Positions 12,257 to 23,006 of a DNA stretch of 64,000 nt are shown here, one piece after another. Below the pieces are notes generated by a model. It saw only the letters and a program-made list of their open reading frames with translations. It had not been told where the DNA came from and made no database searches. Positions within the stretch are counted from its first letter, which is position 1. Each line of letters opens with the position of its first letter. The DNA comes from Trichosphaerium sp. ATCC 40318. Lineage: Eukaryota; Discosea; Flabellinia; Trichosidae. The stretch is from assembly GCA_038496445.1 (NCBI GenBank), contig JALMLS010000027.1:220552-284551 (forward strand), given 5' to 3'. The translations under genes and the position numbers were made by a program.

Positions 12257-12994
12257 ATGTCACTAGAAGTGCTACGCAACCTGCCATCTGCCGAAAGCCA
12301 CATGGGCAAATTTGTAGACCGCCACACTCCCACACGGCGTTACCGACTACATACAGTGCGTAGAATTTAAATCTTGTCATGTAACTCTGTGTAGCAGCAA
12401 ATAAACATTGATGCAAGCGCGCCGTCCATCCTTATAAAGGGTTACACACCCCCAAGCAGTGAAAAAACGCCTGCCAAAAGAAAAAGGTAGTTAAAAAACC
12501 GTTGTAAATTGCTATTGCAACTTCATTAGTGTAAAATTACGCGCTTCGCACTGCCTTCGCACTGGCGCCTTCCAACGTTTGAGATGACATCTCATGTAAT
12601 TGTAGGAAATCATCTCGATGGGCTACACCAGACAAAGAGGTTCTAAAGCTAACACTAAGCCCAACAAGTGACAAGGGCAGGTACGTAGCCAAAAAAAAAT
12701 TTTACTCGATTTGTCAAACTCATTTGACGCCTTTGTAGCACACCATTGCATACCCCCAAACGCCGAAAACTTGTCCATACAGACGATAAAACAGAAATAA
12801 AGAACCCACAAAAGACGCGTAAGCGAAGACTACGCATAAAAATAACAAAAAAATCAAAAAACCCAAAAAGATTTCGTGTTCGTGTCTACGCGAACAAAAC
12901 GTTTACAAAAGATCAAGTACTGCAATTATTGGAGCATGCCGCTAAAAAGAAGCGACAAAAGGCTGAATTAAAGAAGAAAAACTTGACAACATAA
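12257..12994 (+). CDS. Small highly basic, probably nuclear protein
   Basis: Four exons join in one frame to about 173 residues: MSLEVLRNLPSAESHMGKF, then QQINIDASAPSILIKGYTPP, then KSSRWATPDKEVLKLTLSP, then the long last exon. Introns are near 12357-12398, 12489-12605 and 12681-12738. The middle has a bipartite-like basic signal (KTPAKRKRKSSR) and the last exon is Lys/Arg-rich: KTRKRRLRIKITKKSKNPKR, then VYANKTFTKDQVLQLLEHA and a Lys-rich helix to the stop. The composition fits a nucleolar or chromatin-associated protein. I do not recognise the family. Consistent phase across four exons supports a real gene despite the short length. Confidence 0.65.
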
Positions 12995-13044
12995 TTTCAA
13001 AAAGCGAAGTTCATTTTTTTGATTTCAAATCTCGCTCACTAGCT

Positions 13045-15604
13045 CTATCCGAGTCTCACGATACCAGCGGCTATCAATGTCTCTATTTTCTTGGCTACGA
13101 TTGGATCTTTCAAATGGCTAGAGAAAAGAGAAATAAGCGATAAGAAAGCAACATAACAGTATCACATGTACATAAAACAAACACAACAAATTCTTGTAGT
13201 TTTTTTTGTGATAGTTGTAGACAAAAAGTTTGAGCAGGGCTACAATCGCTTTTAAACGTTGAAGTATAACCCATTTCTGGTTTAAAATAATATGTTTAGC
13301 AGGGACGTACACTGCAGCGGCGTTAGGATCGTTTTTCATGTCTTGAAGTGCTTTTTGAATGACAGGGTCACGCAAGATTTTCTAAAGCGAAGTGAGTAAC
13401 TAATTGATTTTTTTCTTGTTTTAGAATCAAGGTACCTGGATTTCTGGATCTTGCATAGCGGCTTGAGCAGCTTGCTCGTTTCCACCACCACCTTGCATCA
13501 TCTGAATGGCCATCATAGCTTTTTGTCTACCTTGTTGCATTTCCTAGTGACAAAGCTTAGAATTTTGAAGAAGCACAGTGCTTATTGACATACTCTGTTT
13601 GTTGGATCAATAGCAAGCCCCTTATCGTATACAGTCAGGCATTTGTAGTATTCCTTCTTCATTTCATATACGTAACCCTTTCTAATGTATGATTTCACTA
13701 ATAAATTATTAGTACAACAAAATAGAAACGACTGTCACAGATAAAAAAAAAGTTTGAAAAACATACAGTATTTTGGATCAATCTCTATAGCTTTGTCACA
13801 ATCCTTGATAGCTTCAGGGTATGCCATCAATTTAGTGTATGCAGCAGCACGATTTGAATAAGGCACGCAATTGTTAGGATCACGTTTAATGGCCTAAAAT
13901 AAAGTCAATACATAAATTAAACACTAGTCAAAGCGGTTAAAAAAACGAACCTCAGTGTACTCTTTCACTGCTTCTGGGTACTGACCACCTTTGAAAAAAT
14001 CGTTACCTCTCTTTTTGGCTGCGAGAGAGAGTTCTGGATCAATGTAAGCTAGCTTTTTCTTCTCCTCCCAAATCTTTTCAGCCTAAAATGAAAAAGGTCA
14101 GTTTGAGGTTTTGCTTTTGAAAAAAAAATTCATTAATGCCTTTTTCAAAGCTGAAAGAGTTCTGGCGTTTCTGTCATCAGTAAGTGCATTTTTATAAGCT
14201 TCAATTGCTTTTTCGTATTCCTCTTTCTTCATGAGAGCATTACCAATACGATGAGTAGCCCTATTAGAAAGCCAATAAGTCAACTGGTTTTTTTTTCAAA
14301 AGCAAAAAAAGGCAAAAATCTTACTTGGCGCGAAGGGCGAAGTCTGCGTAGTTTTTCTTGCCAACAGCAAGGGCTTCTTCACAATCAGCGATACAAGTAT
14401 CATAATCACCTTTTTCAAAGTGAACAGCAGCTCTACAAAACCGATTTAGCACTACGTTGCTTCATTATAACATCATACCTGTTGGACAAAAATACCATGT
14501 TCGTTGAATCAGTCTCAAAAGCTTTTGTGTACCATTCAATAGCCTCATCAAACTTTCTTGCCTTGTAAGCAACGTTTCCCTTTTGTTTTAATTCTTGGGA
14601 TGCTTGTTGCTCTGCAGTCAACTCAACCTTTGTTTCTTCTTTTTTTTCTACTTTAGCTGGTTTTTTTTCTGGTTTTTTGAGTTTATCCCAACCGGCTTGA
14701 TTCCAGTATAAAGCGGCTTGAATATACGTCTGGATTTGAATATCTTGTATATACCTGTATTCAAAATTAGACCTCCAAGAGTAAAAGTAACGATATGTGG
14801 CAACAAACTTAAAAGTTTTTGGATTTTAAAAGGTTTTTTTTGTAAACGCACTCTGAAACTTTTTGAGGGCTTCCTTGAATGGTACGGAGCTTTGTGATAA
14901 ATGCTTTATCCTTAGCGAATGTTTGGGTTTGAGGCATCATCAACGCACGCTCTTCAACATCACCTTGGATACACGTAAGTTGTCACCTCAACAAAAGATT
15001 TTTATCAAATTTTGTTTGTTTTAAATGCGCGTACCGCTGAATGCTATTGGTAGTTGGCTGTAAAAGTTCTTGGTAGCTTCTTCCCTTTGCTTTTTGGTTT
15101 TGTTAAGCAACTCTTGGCATTGCATAAACTTCGCTCTGATGGTTTGATTGTTTGGGTCAATTTGAAGGCCTTTGGCGACGGTTTAGTAATTTTTGTGTTG
15201 TTAGCGTTGTACCCTTCTGGAAAGAAGCGATGGCATCTTCGTAATGCTCTGTTAGCTGTAGAGCTGTACCGCGTCTGGAATAGCCCTGGATACATTAAAA
15301 CACGAGAATAAGCACGTATTAGCGTACTTTTGGCCAGTCAGGTTTCAATTTGATGACCATATCAGCGTCCTCCAAGGCTTTGTCATAAGCGCCACTGCTT
15401 GCATGCGCTCCTGATCTGTTACTGTAGTAGACATGATTTGTTCCATCAAGTTTGATCGCTCCTGTAAAGTAGCTGACAGCTTGTCGGAAGTCTCCTTTAG
15501 CAAAAGAAGCGTTTCCCTTTTTTTTTAACTCTAATGCCTTTGGTGGGTTAGAAAATGTAACGTAGTACTCCTATTACTTGTGCTTTTGCCTCTGCGGTTG
15601 CCAT
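13045..15604 (-). CDS. STIP1: STI1/Hop co-chaperone (stress-induced phosphoprotein)
   Basis: TPR adaptor linking Hsp70 and Hsp90 in the cytosol. ATG at 15604 (MATAEAKAQ). Seen in order: TPR1 (LKKKGNASFAKGDFRQA, YYSNRSGAH, IKLKPDWPK, GYSRRGTALQLTEHYEDA); a DP1-type region around 14870-14950 (FAKDKAFITKLRTIQ); a charged Lys/Glu linker (KKPEKKPAKVEKKEE); TPR2A (ELKQKGNVAYKARKFDEAI, RIGNALMKKEEYEKAI); TPR2B (AAKKRGNDFFKGGQYPEAV, YSNRAAAYTKLMAYPEAI); and a C-terminal DP2/STI1 motif (QAAMQDPEIQKILRDPVIQK ... VAKKIETLIAAGIV). The basic and Asn residues of the carboxylate clamp (KxxGN, N in YSNR) are visible in the TPR blocks. The stop is at 13045. About 12 short introns; the domain set is complete for the family. 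Confidence 0.93.
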
Positions 15605-15878
15605 AGGTGTCTTTCTCCGTTTCAACTACAAAAAAAGGCGAGTTTCACGCGAATTTCACCAAGTTTTTCTCCTTCTTTCCGAAGCGCTGGGATAACTACT
15701 TCAAAGTATAATTCTCAAGGTTACGGTAGAATACGCGCCAAGAACTAGTATGAGCCTGTTAAACAACTATTAACCAATGTAACTAAGTCGTTAACCGATT
15801 GAGTATTGGCAACTTGCCATTCAAACAAAAGGTGGATAAACATCCGTTTTTAATACAGTACAATCCGCTACAAAAATG
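15605..15878. other. Short intergenic region
   Basis: Between the STI1 start and the SAP18 stop, both on the minus strand. It should hold the STI1 promoter and the SAP18 3' end. No motif is recognised. Confidence 0.4.
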
Positions 15879-16836
15879 CTAGTTCGACCCTGGCAAATGT
15901 ACGCTTATGCTCAAATAGTCACCAGTTTTGAATCTAAGATCTTTTAGCGACCTGTCGCTTCCGTTTCTCGTTGGTGTAGAGCCTACAGGTTCTCTAAATC
16001 TTGTTAAACCATTCCTAAAGTAGTCAGATATATCGCTAGTACTACAATACGGGTGGAGAGTTTGTCCATGGATATGTAAACAAACAATAAACAAAAGCAT
16101 GCTAGTACCTTGGATCTGGGTACATGAAGCGAAAGCCAAATCTGGCTTGTCTGTTCCTCGCCTCAACATTCACTTTCTTTACAAGATCGGTAACTTCGCG
16201 TAAAGTAGCGTCCTAATAAATCATAAGATAAAAAAAGAGGTGTCACTATTTTGAGTCAAAATGTCGTGCCATCCATGTGTAAATCTGAACTTCGGATTCT
16301 TCTGGTAGTTTGCCATCAAAGTCAGACTCTCTACGACGGTATTTAGCGTATTGTTGCTGTGAACATAATTTTTATTTTATTCAACGTACTTGTGGTGGTT
16401 TCCAACTTTGAGAAATACGCGTAATAGAAGGGGACATGTCTGTTAAAACAATTAATTGGTGGCGTTTTTGTGATAACTCTTTGAACTTGCCTTTTCTCTG
16501 TCAACCTTGAAATTGGTAGCATTACGTGTAGCAAAGACCTTTCTGCCTCTATTTGGTGGTGCTCGCCTACAAAACACGATTTTAATTAACTTCAACGCTG
16601 GCAGTGTACCTATCACCGCCCATGCGCCTATCAGCCGGTCTGCCACCTCTAAAATCTCTTCTGTCTCTGTCCCTCCTGTTATCCCTCATATCTCTGTCTG
16701 ATTGCCATCTACCACCTCGTGGGCCTCCTTTATCACCACGAAAGCCTCTATCGCGTGTCGGCCCTCTATCGCGCCTATCATCTCTCCTATCATCCCTGCG
16801 ATAATTGTCCCTGTCGTTTCTACCACGGTACGACAT
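15879..16836 (-). CDS. SAP18: SAP18 (Sin3-associated polypeptide 18) with RD/RG-rich N-terminus
   Basis: SAP18 is the ubiquitin-fold subunit of the ASAP/PSAP splicing and exon-junction complexes and of Sin3 repressor complexes. The ATG is taken at 16836 (MSYRGRNDRD). The SAP18 fold follows: VDREK, LPEESEVQIYTW, then ATLREVTDLVKKVNVEARN, FGFRFMYPDPR, FREPVGSTPTRNGSDRS and FKTGDYLSISVHLPG. These match human SAP18 landmarks (ELQIYTWMDATLKELT; VGSTMSGRKGTDD; FQIGDYLDIAI). The first 75 or so residues are an Arg/Asp/Gly-rich tract, much longer than in human SAP18 and similar to RGG or RS-like RNA-binding tails. Introns interrupt at several points. The final two codons after LPG give SN then stop. 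Head-to-head with PEX13. Confidence 0.9.
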
Positions 16837-17150
16837 TTTGTAGTGGCTTAAGCTCAAGCTGTTATTCCGTTAAGCAGCTAATTCGTCATACCCTTTTGTT
16901 ACAACACCTCCAATCTTGTACGTACACATCTTCATTCATCCCAACGAATACGCGTTTACTGGAGCACCGCTTTTTTTTTGCTGGCATTTTACGTGTTCCC
17001 CAACGAAAACGTTCGTAAATATGTTCCTGAAATCACTCTTATGGTGTAATTTCGTTTCTTTAAATTGAGGGGAACGAACAGTTTACCACTACTTTCTTAT
17101 TGCATATTTTATTGTCGTTATGGGCTGTACACCTAATATGTATTCAGAAA
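16837..17150. promoter_or_regulatory. Shared upstream region of SAP18 and PEX13
   Basis: This 314-base region separates two divergent genes. It contains T-rich stretches and no open frame with support. It must contain or overlap both promoters. No TATA box or known element could be assigned. Confidence 0.45.
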
Positions 17151-18825
17151 ATGGCAAGACAAGCTCCTTTAAAACCTTGGCAAACTGGTAGCGCTGATGG
17201 CCCTCCTACAGCTACTAGCGCGTTAGCTCTTCAGTCCCCGAGCGCTATGAGCGCTGCTGGAAGCACCAGTCCAGCAATTCCTGCTCGCGATGGTACAGGC
17301 GTCTCGCCTGGTTTTTCCACGTATGGTGGTAGCTACAATACAGCAGGCATGCTAACACGTTTGCCACATTTTGTTAATTATTCAGCAGGTGGATACGGAA
17401 GTAGTTACGGCAGTAGATATGGCAGTGGGTATGGTGGCTATGGCGGTGGTACGTAATATTACAATTCTTCCATTACATTGGGAAATACGAGTTTCCTTGT
17501 TTTTTTTTTTTGGTTTGGCGATTATTACTTTTTTTTGGCTTATTTCTTATTTCAAGGCCTCTCGAGCTATGGTGGCGGGTATAATCGATTTGGTAGTTCT
17601 TATGGAGGCTATGGCAGTAGCTATGGTAGCAGGTATGGCGGTGGTTACGGAAGTAGTTTTGGAAGCAGTTATGGCGGTGGTTATGGTGGTGGCTATGGAA
17701 GTAGTTATGGCGGTTACGGCGGTGGCTATGGTGGTTATGGCGGCGGAATGATGCAAAATGGACAAATGGGTCCTCAGGGTGGCATGATGCAAAACGGTGT
17801 ACGTAGTATTATATTAATCTAACAGTGCTTTTTCACATAAGAGCCTATTCAGTTTTTTTTTGTTAAAACCCTTCTACTCGTCAGCGTCTACGTGTCATTT
17901 ATTTATTTTTTTTTAATTTTATTCTAGATGGTACAACGCGGTATGGGATGGCTACAACAAATTGAATCTGTCACAACAAATGTTGGCCGATTTTCTTGGC
18001 TTTTGGACACAAACTTTCAAGCTGTTCATGGTTCCTTTACTTCTATTCTACAATTAATAGAAGGAGTCACAATACTCACTAGAGAGCTCGGTTGCACTTT
18101 CTCGAGCATTTTCATAATTAAACTATTCTACGCGGGTTTACGACGTATAATCAATATGGTAATGAAAGCAATGGGCGCTAAAGAGGAGTTTAACCTCAAA
18201 GCGTTCGAAAAATTTTCAGAAGAGTCAAATGTGGCTGCTTCAGCTGGTGGAAAGCCTAAACCAAAGAACAAAGCATACTGGGCTTCTATTTTCGTTACAA
18301 TTGGCGTTTTTTGTATTGGTGGACCTCTTTTGATTGGAATAATTGAAGGTATAATTAACCGCGTACGTGGTGGTAAAAAATCAGGTTCAATGGATAAAGC
18401 TTGGGGAAAAGGTGAAAGAATGAGGTACATAATACAAATACACGTGTAAAATTTTTTTATTTTTCCCAGCCGAAAAAGCACACTTGACTGATTTTTATTT
18501 CGAATTTTTCGACTTTTTGAATGAAATAAATGACTGGAAAAATTGTTAAAACTCTTTTGTAGAGCTCAACATGATTATCGTGCTCAGCGACGTGATGAGT
18601 TGGAATTTAGAGCAGGTGAAGTTATAGTGATAAAAGGTATGCAAAGCTTTTTTTTTTTTTTTTTTGGTGTTTTATTAATCTTCTTTGTTAGAAAAACCTT
18701 TTGATAAATGGTGGGTTGGTGAAATTGAAGGTGTCATGCCACCTCGGGTGGGACTTGTACCTTCGACTTTGTTGAGTCCAATTGTAGAAACTGTTAAAGT
18801 AGAACCTGTAGAGCCTGTAAAATAA
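17151..18825 (+). CDS. PEX13: PEX13 peroxisomal docking protein with long Tyr-Gly domain
   Basis: Peroxin-13 is the peroxisomal membrane docking factor for PEX5/PEX14 cargo import. ATG at 17151 ([11 protein letters not shown]). Residues after about 60 form an extended YG-rich low-complexity domain (encoded 17390-17755) built from SSYG, GGYG and SRYG units, ending in Met/Gln/Gly-rich [12 protein letters not shown]. Exon 3 (17928 on) holds the Pex13 N-terminal-family core with membrane segments ([11 protein letters not shown] and a strong one near [19 protein letters not shown]). The C-terminal SH3 domain spans two exons: [20 protein letters not shown], then KWWVGEI ... VGLVPSTLL; the ALYDY-like, WW and P..Y-type positions are present. 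Introns are at about 17324-17389, 17448-17558, 17798-17927, 18424-18560 and 18637-18690. In other species the YG domain forms an FG-like meshwork; here it is unusually regular. Confidence 0.92.
17392..17755 (+). repeat. Coding Tyr-Gly repeat tract of PEX13
   Basis: Degenerate tandem units encoding GYG/SYG, with GGT, GGC, TAT and AGT as dominant codons, split by one intron. The DNA-level repetition (TATGG, AGTAGTTATGG) should favour length variation by slippage or recombination. Confidence 0.8.
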
Positions 18826-19410
18826 GAAAATTACTGTTTACTACGCTGTTTGTTTGTTTGCTATTCTCCACAATGTTGTACGTGTTAAAAAACTGGTGAT
18901 TTACAAAGGGTGTAGTAGATGTTCTCTATCATAGGGTCCAAGTGAGGGCGTAAATGAGGCAATAAAACCTATTGCTATCGGTCAATATTAATGTAATGTC
19001 TGTATTCGATATTGGATTCTGAGATGCGAAGTTGTGAAGTAGTAAATCAGCCAAAAGAAAAAACTGAAATTTCGCTAAAAATACACGTAATGAAAATTGT
19101 AAGCAAAAATCGTGGAGTATCCAAGTTTTTAATTAAAAAGTGTATTTACAATAGAAACTGATGTATGTACTCACGCGTATTTAGCGTCATCGCTAGTGCT
19201 TCTAATCTTATGTCAAGTTAAAAACACGGAAAATAGCCTATTTCGGTTTAGAAGTCACACAACCAACAAATAACTAGTAAACTAGTATATTTCTCCTTCT
19301 ATCCCTAAAGTAGAGTTGTGTTAGCTATCACTTAATATGACTACACTTCATCTGTCACGTGATCACAGTTGTTAGGACAACATCGTACAGGTTGATAAAA
19401 CCTTGGAAGC
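18826..19410. other. Intergenic region before the duplicated effector-like genes
   Basis: AT-rich region with no supported gene. It contains a TCACGTGA palindrome at 19355-19362. Sequence that also appears in inverted form on the far side of the duplication starts at 19411. Confidence 0.5.
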
Positions 19411-19612
19411 AGTACAAAAAGCACGTGGTTAGCATTTTATAGAAACTTCGCGTCGCTTAAACATTTCCAGCTCAAGGAGAAATTCGAAGTGTCCTCTGTT
19501 CACAAGTATTTGGCTTAGCTTGGATTAAGTTTTTTAAGTCATTATTTTTAGCGAAACAACATTATGACCACCTGACGGCAAATCAAACGAGCCCAAAAGG
19601 GGGGAAGCGATA

Positions 19613-22545
19613 ATGTCCAACCTGAGGGGAGGTCGCAAGAAAGCGTCAAATAAGCGCAAAGCTCCAAAAGCGCCACTATCCACCAGAAGGGCAGCAAAAA
19701 AGCAAAAGCACTTGACAGTGGCGTCAGTGATGACTAAATTTCCGCGAAGGGAGCTGCGCGCCATTTGTTCTGCTCTAAAGTTGAGTACAAAAGGCCGTAC
19801 CGCTCAACAATTAGTTGATACCATTGAACAGCATCCTAAAACACGTACGGTAGCCTTTTTTTAGTACTTTTTTTTTTTTTTTTGCGTTTAATGACACTTA
19901 TTGATCAATAACCGTTATTCTAGTCCAATTGAAGCGTTTGAAGGTGCCAGAATTAAAGGATCTATGTAGAAGCCTTGAAGTGCCAATTGGTAAAAAAGTA
20001 AAGGCGCAATTGGCCGTTAGTCTCCTAACAAAGTATAAACGTACGCTTTTTTTTTTACCGCGGATTTTTCAAACTGCCGCGTGTTTTTGAAAAACGGTTC
20101 AAAAAAATACCTGGAATTACTTGTTGTGTTGCCTTCTAATCAATGCTCTGTAGTACCCAAACCGGCCATTCGACCAAGAGTAACCAAGGGATCAACCCCA
20201 ACTTCCCAAGCTCTTGCCGGTAAAGTAAAAAAAAGGCGCAAATGTCGCCGAATCATCAAAATAAAACGAACTCGTAAGACTCCAGGCTCGTCTACACGTG
20301 CCACAAGCGAACAAAAAGCCTCGAGATCCACTGGTCCAATCGCACCCGCATCTCCACTGAACATATCTGTCAGTAGGCGGTCAAGTGGAAGCTCAACTGA
20401 TTCAATATCATACAACGCATCTGATTCTCCAGAAACTACCAAATCTAAGCGCCTTCGACAGGTGGTCATCACAAATGAGGGTTATGAACAAGAAAAGAGC
20501 GTGAATAATGCAATTCTTATGAGCGAGATTCGAAAATTGAAAGCGAAAGATGCTCAAAGAGACGCGAAAGATGCTGAAAGAGACGCGAAAGATGCTGAAC
20601 GAGATGCTGAAGTGCGTGCCACAAAGGCGCTGGCGAAATCAAATGAATATGCAATTGCATTGATAAAACTGCGAAAGGACCACCTCCATTCTCTCTCAAT
20701 ATTGAGTACGCTCAGTTTTTTGACCACTCTTTTTTTTGTGATAACACGTGTACTCAAATGACACTCACACTTAATTTTATTGTAGAGTACTCAGAACTGT
20801 ACAGTAAATTCGACAACCTTGGAGATATACTATTCAAGGAGAACTCATGGTTCGACGGTTCATGTTTGAAGTATTTTCGCGGACTGCCTAAAAACGTGTT
20901 CGCAAAGATGCTCAAGCAACAAACAGCCACAAAAACCACAGATAAACCAAAGAAAACCTGGCAACAAAAGGAAGACTACCTCACCGAGAAAACTGTTGAA
21001 CTGTTGAACAAGGGTAATACGTCTGATTACATGATGGCTTTTGACGCCAAAAGTAACCACACATTTCCAAAAACATCTACGCACGGTTTTGCCAAACCAG
21101 ACATTCTCCTGGCACCTAGAAACCTTGGTATTACGTTGCCAACATCGTATCAGATTATAGTACCATGGGAGGTGAAGTTGGTTGTGGGACAATCCAAAGG
21201 TTTTGAACCAGCAAAACTCGGACAAATAATGTACGGACTTCTTTTTTCTTCTCTTTTGTGTGCATTGTTGACCTAGTTCTAGGATGTATTGTATTCGTGT
21301 CATGTCTGCTCAGCCAACACGTACATCAGTGACAGCAGTTATTTCAAATGAAAAATACGTCCAGTTCTTGCGTATGGAGTGGGACGGCATAACTGCAAAA
21401 GGCGATAAATTCTATTTTACAGAAGTTTATGATTTTGTTGGTAAAGACTCTGAGGGTGCAAAGATGATCAACCAACTCATGGCATGCTCTCCTGAGCAAC
21501 TTGGATGGACCGTACCTCAGTTTAAAATCGGTGGGACTTACTATGCAGCAACGAATATTCTTGGTAAAGGTGCATCAGCATCTGTCTACCAGGTCCGAGC
21601 AGATGATAAGACTTATGCTGTAAAACATCTCCTTCCAAAGTACCTGCCAGAGGCGAAACATGAAGTGAAAATACTCAATAAGCTAAAGCCATGTGAGGAT
21701 GCTCATGTTCCAACAGTAGCACGTACCTCTTGGAAACCTGGAAGACAAGTACGTTTTGGTTTTTTATTCTTGATTGGAAAGTTTTGTGTTTTTTTTCCTT
21801 GTTTGTACTGACGTTGTTACCAGAACCCTAACAAGATATTTTTCGTATCTGAACCCGTGGGTCAAGTGCTGAGCGCAGATGAATTCTCTATTACAGGCCT
21901 CGTGTGCTCATTTTCATCTCTTGTTAAGACACTACAGGCTGCACACAATTTAGGATTTGTACACAGGTATGCTCATTCACGTGGGTTTTTCTTATCTTGA
22001 ACTTATTATGTCCTCTTAATTAACTCTTTTTCTCTTTCAGGGATATCTCACTTACAAACGTGATATGGTTTGAAAATGAGTTGTATATTATTGACTGGGC
22101 ATGTGCTGCTAAAAAAGGTGTGGAAGTTCTGTTCCAAGGCAACGTTCTGTTTGCACCTTCAAAATTGTGTCTGGAGTACAAACGTGATGTCAAATTTACT
22201 CCACGACCATGGCACGATCTCGTATCCCTTGTCAAGATGTATGCATACTTGACACTACCAAGGCAAGCTCGTATCGAGTGTTTTATTGAACCATTCGAAC
22301 AAATTGATTGGGTTACAGATCCACAACGTAGTTTTGCTGCCCAAAAGAAACTTAGTATGAATTGGGAAAATTTACTCCCTTATTTCAAAATACCTATGGC
22401 GTATGCACAAAAAACAGACTATGCCAAACTTGGAGCATGGTTTGATGAGAAGTTTATGTGGAGTAACCTTAAGACCGTCACTGATGAAGACGTGAATAAT
22501 GCCACATATGATGAAGGAAAACCAATTGGTCAGCGATTTTCCTAG
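19613..22545 (+). CDS. Crinkler-like protein: two SAP motifs, coiled coil, REase-fold nuclease and kinase (copy 1)
   Basis: The ATG is at 19613, in a leader shared with copy 2. Exons join in frame to roughly 850 residues. Order: a Lys/Arg-rich start (NKRKAPKAPL); SAP-like motif 1 (FPRRELRAICSALKLSTKGR); SAP-like motif 2 (LKVPELKDLCRSLEVPIGKK); a basic nuclear signal (KKRRKCRRIIKIKRTRK); a Ser-rich segment; a heptad coiled coil (KDAERDA repeats); a PD-(D/E)XK-type domain with FAKPDILLAP and PWEVKLVVG (D ... E-x-K); then a protein kinase with LGKGASASVY, YAVKHLL, HRDISLTNVIW and IIDWACA (DWA in place of DFG). Composite REase plus kinase modules are typical of Crinkler (CRN/CR) proteins of oomycetes, chytrids and other eukaryotes, proposed to act in conflict or as effectors. 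No LFLAK-type header or signal peptide is seen, so a nuclear, cell-autonomous protein is likelier. DNA cleavage and kinase activity are inferred from motifs only. Confidence 0.82.
20552..20614 (+). repeat. 21-base tandem repeat encoding coiled-coil heptads
   Basis: Three near-perfect 21-base units, each encoding seven residues (AKDAERD-type). Period 21 equals one heptad, so unit gain or loss keeps frame and coiled-coil register. Copy 2 has a related, differently arranged array at about 24950-25080. Confidence 0.75.
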
Positions 22546-23006
22546 CTTGTAAAATAGATTGATAGATTTTGGATTGATAATAACACACATTGTAAATATT
22601 GTTTTCTTCACCCTATTAAATAAACTTATCACCCAAAGTATCTTGAAATGACTAGTGGTTTGTTGTATTCTGGTAACCGTGTACGAGATTTTTAACAGGA
22701 AATACTAACTACAATAGGGTGGCGTGGGAAAGTACGTGTATGGAACAAGCTAGGTACATTTCTTCCATCTTACATAAAATAAAAATGCTGGTTGGATTCT
22801 ATTTGGTTTTTATTCCACGATAACCGAGTCTGTTTTTATTTTTTATAACCTACATGATTTTTTTGAATCTTCACACTGAAAATAAACGCATAGTTTGAAT
22901 CCCATCACCGAAAATAAATACACAGTTTATTCGATAAGGTGAAAAAACCCCAATATTTACAATGTGTGTTATTATCAATCCAAAATCCATCAATCTATTT
23001 TACAAG
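22546..23006. other. Centre of the inverted duplication, between convergent 3' ends
   Basis: This 461-base stretch lies between two facing stop codons. The outer ~80 bases on each side are still inverted-repeat sequence (3' UTR with AATAAAC). The core, about 22626-22921, is unique apart from an imperfect direct repeat at 22738-22822. With so short a spacer, transcripts may overlap and the DNA could form a hairpin or cruciform. Confidence 0.65.
22738..22822 (+). repeat. Imperfect direct repeat flanking copy 2 (inner unit)
   Basis: It begins TGGAACAAGCTAGG, contains CTTCCATCTTA and ends TTTGGTTTTTATTCCAC. The unit at 25799-25880 shows the same order of blocks in the same orientation. The two lie on either side of copy 2. 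Identity is moderate; the match was judged by eye. Confidence 0.45.

Larger units (their letters stand above)
19411..22625 (+). repeat. Left arm of a tail-to-tail inverted duplication
   Basis: The outer end is marked by a 17-base match: 19411-19427 is the exact reverse complement of 25613-25629. The arm contains 5' leader similarity (GTCATTATTTT...GAAACAACA), the whole SAP-REase-kinase gene and its 3' end up to the AATAAAC polyadenylation-like signal near 22620. From about 20758 to 22600 the match with the other arm looks nearly complete by eye. The N-terminal coding part is much more divergent. Confidence 0.8.

Noticed and set aside
17547-17792. Minus-strand Thr/Ile/Ala-rich frame
   Set aside because: Antisense of the PEX13 Tyr-Gly repeat; composition is a by-product of the repeat.
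18643-18665. Long T tract as a transcription terminator
   Set aside because: It sits in a PEX13 intron ahead of an acceptor, as do most T runs in the window; it is a polypyrimidine tract.
20140-20472. Minus-strand 110-codon frame inside copy 1
   Set aside because: Antisense shadow of the basic and Ser-rich coding region; no motif of its own.
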